Source of the DNA: JAWKRB01 sp041389885
Lineage (GTDB): Bacteria > Myxococcota_A > Polyangia > Polyangiales > Ga0077539
NCBI GenBank assembly: GCA_041389885.1
Contig: JAWKRB010000005.1
Coordinates: forward strand, 248,001-312,000
DNA: 64,000 nucleotides
Direction of reading: 5' to 3'
In this document: one piece after another, positions 60,665 to 64,000 of the stretch
How the letters are laid out: each line of letters starts with the position of its first letter
How positions within the stretch are numbered: the first letter of the stretch is position 1
Position numbers and translations under genes: made by a program
Notes under the pieces: generated by a model
Told to the model about the DNA's origin: nothing
What the model saw: the letters and a program-made list of their open reading frames with translations, nothing else
The model's database searches: none

Positions 60665-63600
60665 GAGCGGGCCTCGGGGGAAGGAGAGATGCGCACCGGC
60701 GGGAGGTTCTCGCTGCGGCCGCTGTAGTGGTCCATCGCGCTGCGCACTGTTGGGAGCCGCGGGATCGCGTGCTCCCAGGGCGCGAACACGCCGTCGGTGT
60801 ACACCTGCGCGGCGCCGTCGTCGGGGTCGATGGACACCAGGCGCACCCATCCACGCTCGACCAGCTCGGCCACCGTGGGGTCGCCCGCGAGGGTCGCGCG
60901 GAGGCGCGCGGGGGTGGCCTCGACGACCAGCAGAAGCCGCACGGGCTCGTGGATCTCGATCATCTGCCGCGGGAGCCCCGTGCGGAGGTCGCCGCGGGTG
61001 CCCTCCATCACGCCGAGGAGCGCGGCGAGGTTGTGCGGGAGCTTCGTGCCGCTGCCCCAGCGGTCGTTGTCGACCGTCGAGAACAGGTACTCCAGGTTGA
61101 TCCCCGCGCACACCGGGACCACCGCGCCCAGGATGCGCGAGAGCACCCGGCCCTCGCCGTCGCTCGCGGGGTCGTACGAGACCAGCAGCGCCCGGCGGTC
61201 GAGAAAGAGCCCGCGGGTGAGCGCCCGGCGGCCCACCACGGTGATCGCGTTGGTGACGTGCCCGAGCTCGGGACGCGGCTGCGCGAGGTCCACCGCGCGG
61301 GCCTCGACGTGGCGCAGGGCCTCCGCCGGGGTCAGCCGCGCGGGCGCGTGGGCGAAGCGGCGGCAGCGCTCGTGCGCCGAGCGCGCGCGGGCCTCGTCGA
61401 GGCTCTTGCGCAGCGCCGCGAGCTCGCCGCGGAGAGACTCGGGCACCGCGTCCTCGTCGGCCAGGGTCACCGCGTCGGTGGTCGTGTCGTGCACCCCACC
61501 CAGAAACCACGTGCCCTCGGGGATCACGATCCCCTTGTCGCGCAAGCGTTCTCGCACGGCCGGGTCGTTGGCCATGGCCGCGAAGGCGCGGGCGTTGGGC
61601 CCGCCGTTGCGCCCGCCGCAGGCGCCGCAGTCGTAGGCCGAGTGGTGCGGGTTGTTCACCGTCGACGCGCCGTGCCCGAGGAGCGCGACGAGGCCGCCGA
61701 AGCGCGTGAGCATCCCCATGTTCTGCAGCGTGGCCGCGACGCGCTCGACGCGCTCAGTGAGGGTGAATCCCGCCGCGGCGACGTCGCCCTCGTCGCGAGA
61801 GAGCGCGAGCTCGGTCTCGGGCGCCGGGAGCCAGCGCCGCAGCAGCGCGTTCTGCATCCGCCACGCGAGGCGCGGCGCCACCAGCCGGAGGGTGAGCGGG
61901 ATCACCGCGAGGGCGCCCACGAGCGACGTGAACACCGCGCCCGCCGCGAGGGAGCGCGACGCGTCGGCCACCTCGCGGCGCAGCAGCCCGAGCTGCCGCT
62001 GGCGGCTCTTGCGAAGGGCCGCGGGAGAGCCTTGCTGCGCGCGCGCTCGCTCGACGATGGTGTGGCTCGGGGTGACCACCGCGGGGCACAGGGGCGCGGG
62101 GCGGCGGTCGTCGAGGGCCTCGTAGCGCATGGCGACGCCGAAGAAGCCCGCGACGCCGAAGGTCTCGTGGGCCTCGTCGAGCTCCTCGAAGTGGCGGCGA
62201 ATGCCCTCTTCGCGGTCGTCGATGCAGAACGCGACCTGAAAGCGCGGCGCCGGGGGCGTCGCCACGGGGCGCGCGCGGAGGTCGGCGAGGGCGCCGAGGA
62301 CCTCGTGCTGGTGGTGCAGCTCGTAGGCGTCGTGGAGCACCCGGCGGCGGGCGGCGCCGTCGAAGCGCTGCATCACCTCGAGCCACGCCGCGCAGGCCTC
62401 CGCGGGGAGCGCGAGGAGCGCGGGCGCTGAGATCCCCGCGTGCTGGCAGAGCGCGAAGAGCCGCCATGACGCGACGCGGGCGCTCGCGGGCGCGACCTCG
62501 CGCGGACGCGAGGTCCAGAGGGCGCGCAGGAGGTGTCGTCGCCGACGCTGAGGAGCGACTCCCGCGCAGACGCCAGGTCGAGGCAGAGGCGCAGGGCGGT
62601 GAGGTCGTCCATCGAGACCGGGGGGGCGCCTGCGGGGCGGTCCTCGGGGTGGCGCTCGAGGCGGGCGACCATGCCGTGCCAGCCGGGGAGCTGCAGGAGG
62701 GTGCGGGCGATGAAGGTCTCGCGGTCTTCGGGGGCGACCCCGAGCTCGTCGAGCATCTCGCAGGTCGCCTCGAGGGCGCCGACGGCCTCGACCCGCGCGA
62801 GGCGTCGGGAGATGTCGTCGAGCCACCGCGGGAGCACCGCGCTCGGGCGCAGCCAGCGCCGCGTGGTCTCCTGGTACGACACCATGCACGGGATCAATCC
62901 CCGGTCGCGCTCGGGCATGGGCCAGCGCGCCATCCCCTCGTCGAGGTACGCCCCGAGAAAGCGGATCATCACCCCGTCGGCGTGCTCCGCCGGGTCCCGC
63001 GCGCCGCGGGCCAGCACCAGCTCGCGCAGCGAGACCGGCGGCGCAGGCGTCGACACCCGCGCGAAACCCGCAGCCCGCACCTCGCACAGCGCCCAGAGCA
63101 GCCCCACCGCCGCGCGCTCGGCGCCGCCGCGGGTCATTGCCCGCAGGGAGGCCTCGTCGAGGGCGGTCTCGTCGAGCATGTGCTCCCGCGCCTGACGGTC
63201 CGCCGAGGCCAGCCAGGCCGCGGTCTCGTCGAGGAGCGCCGCGCGCGATGAGGCCCGCACGCCGTCGAGCACCCGCGCGTCACCCCCGTCCTCGGCAAGG
63301 CGCCAGCCCACCGAGGCGTCGGTCTCTTCGCCGAGGCCGTGACGGAGCATCAGCGTGCGAATCTCTTGCGGCGCAAGGAGATCGGTCGATCCGAGGAGCT
63401 CGGGCGGCGCCTCGCGGAGCAGGGCCTCGGCGACGTCGTCGTCGGTGATGCGCCCGGTGCGCCAGTGGGCGCGGTAGGTCGCCTCGGGGAGCCGCACCCT
63501 GGCGTCGTGGATGCGCCCTGCGGCCTCGATGGCCTCGTCGAAGGGCTGGTGCTGAAAGGCGTGGAGGGTGTTGTGGTGAATGAAGGTCCCGATGGGGCCC

Positions 63601-63707
63601 TGATCGGGGAGCAGGTGGCTCGCGTGGGCGATCGCGTCGCGGATCGTTCGGACGCGCGGGCTGACCTGGCCCCGATGTGGCGGTTCGGCGGTGGCTTCTG
63701 GGGACAT
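60661..63707 (-). pseudogene. dabA: DabA (DUF2309) inorganic-carbon transporter subunit, frameshifted
   Basis: From ATG 63707 the first ~390 codons contain IGTFIHHNTLHAFQHQPF, a family N-terminal block. The frame breaks at about 62533, and the other frame runs to the stop at 60661. The later part has AFCIDDREEG (Cys-x-Asp zinc ligands, ~62215-62226) and LGHGASTVNNPHHSAYDCGACGG (His and Cys ligands, ~61602-61680), as in DabA of Halothiobacillus. One inserted C restores a ~1,015-residue protein. The complex takes up CO2/bicarbonate energetically; this locus is intact apart from the frameshifts. Confidence 0.85.
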
Positions 63708-63819
63708 CTCAGCGCGGCCCCTTCGCAGCGAGCGTGCCAAGGCGCTGGCGGGCGCGGCTTCGGGGCGCGGGAGCCAGCTCGCGCTGTGGAGACTTTCCCC
63801 AACGGGGAGGATCACCGCA

Positions 63820-63861
63820 GAGATCCCCGGCGACTCGAGGCGCCCCGGACCGGGGGATCTC
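63820..63861. promoter_or_regulatory. Dyad symmetry in the dabA-sulP divergent promoter region
   Basis: GAGATCCCCGG at 63820-63830 faces CCGGGGGATCTC at 63850-63861; the stem is broken only by one extra G. A smaller CCCC-aac-GGGG hairpin lies just before it at ~63797-63807. The dyad sits ~45 bp from the sulP start and ~110 bp from dabA, a fitting place for a shared operator. Confidence 0.4.
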
Positions 63862-63904
63862 CCACAGAACCGGCGTGGTCCGAGGGTTGCCATGGCCCGA
63901 CGCC

Positions 63905-64000
63905 GTGAGCACCCCCACCGACTCCGCACACGCCCGCCGCACCGACGACCCCGCCGCCCCTGGGAGCTGGAAGGACGACCTCCTCTCGGGCTTTCTGGTC
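63905..64000 (+). CDS. SulP-family anion transporter, 5' end (partial at window edge)
   Basis: A GTG at 63905 opens a frame that runs off the window: 32 residues, polar start then GSWKDDLLSGFLV. The W-K-x-D-x-L-x-G-F-L-V pattern is the usual entry to the first membrane helix of SulP transporters (continuing FLIALPLCLGIS in relatives, not visible here). SulP proteins carry bicarbonate or sulfate and often neighbour dabAB. The divergent arrangement supports an inorganic-carbon role. The overlapping ATG at 63891 is out of frame. Confidence 0.75.
   Translation, partial: MSTPTDSAHARRTDDPAAPGSWKDDLLSGFLV

Overview
The window is very GC-rich and uses G/C at almost every third codon position. It is dense with overlapping GTGA/ATGA gene pairs and carries many proline-rich lipoproteins, MopRED-type Asp/Cys repeats (CNGVDDDCDG), two AgmX/PglI-like lipoproteins and a ParA-J-HTH fusion. 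Together these suggest a large-genome Myxococcota (delta-proteobacterial) chromosome, possibly near Sandaracinus/Polyangiales. That placement is inferred from gene style, not from a marker gene. No rRNA, tRNA, CRISPR array, prophage or transposase was recognised.

Layout. 0-2.5 kb: the end of a contractile-injection effector module (lipase-like alpha/beta hydrolase, probable immunity protein, a spike-like beta-strand protein and a PAAR-like tip). 2.6-10.9 kb: SNF2 ATPase with an overlapping partner, BioY, an AraC regulator divergent from a small membrane protein, and an MtfA peptidase. 11-15.3 kb: a kdpD-like/kdpE/kup locus in which kup is frameshifted, with an 11-bp tandem repeat (candidate operator) in front of kup. 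15.3-22.2 kb: lipoproteins, a large inverted-repeat element, a SOUL haem protein and a glycosyltransferase cluster. 22.3-30.4 kb: DEAD helicase, patatin, tandem cNMP-binding proteins, a GDT1-like protein, small conserved proteins and a histidine kinase between two paralogous lipoproteins. 30.4-42.8 kb: sodium symporter, the ParA-J-HTH/membrane/SlyD run, HppD, an FHA-GGDEF cyclase, a giant zinc-ribbon/TPR protein and a papain-like lipoprotein. 42.8-48.5 kb: a PLAT-lipoxygenase, esterase, acyl desaturase, HugZ-like protein and SDR. 48.7-58 kb: Trx-like/MauG fusion, TtcA, phosphodiester glycosidase, Fam20-like secreted kinase, radical SAM protein and orphan lipoproteins. 58-64 kb: a DabA/DabB/NuoM-like inorganic-carbon operon divergent from the start of a SulP transporter.

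The most unusual non-coding signal is a family of dispersed elements at 17.2, 42.8 and 56.1 kb. They share a strongly conserved core of about 50 bp with a 6-bp stem whose variation is nearly confined to its tetraloop. Twice the core occurs as facing inverted copies that close a large hairpin with further nested stems. Two of the three loci sit between convergent genes.

Three conserved genes (kup, dabB, dabA) are interrupted by small frameshifts. Base-calling errors or real decay are both possible, and the raw reads would decide.
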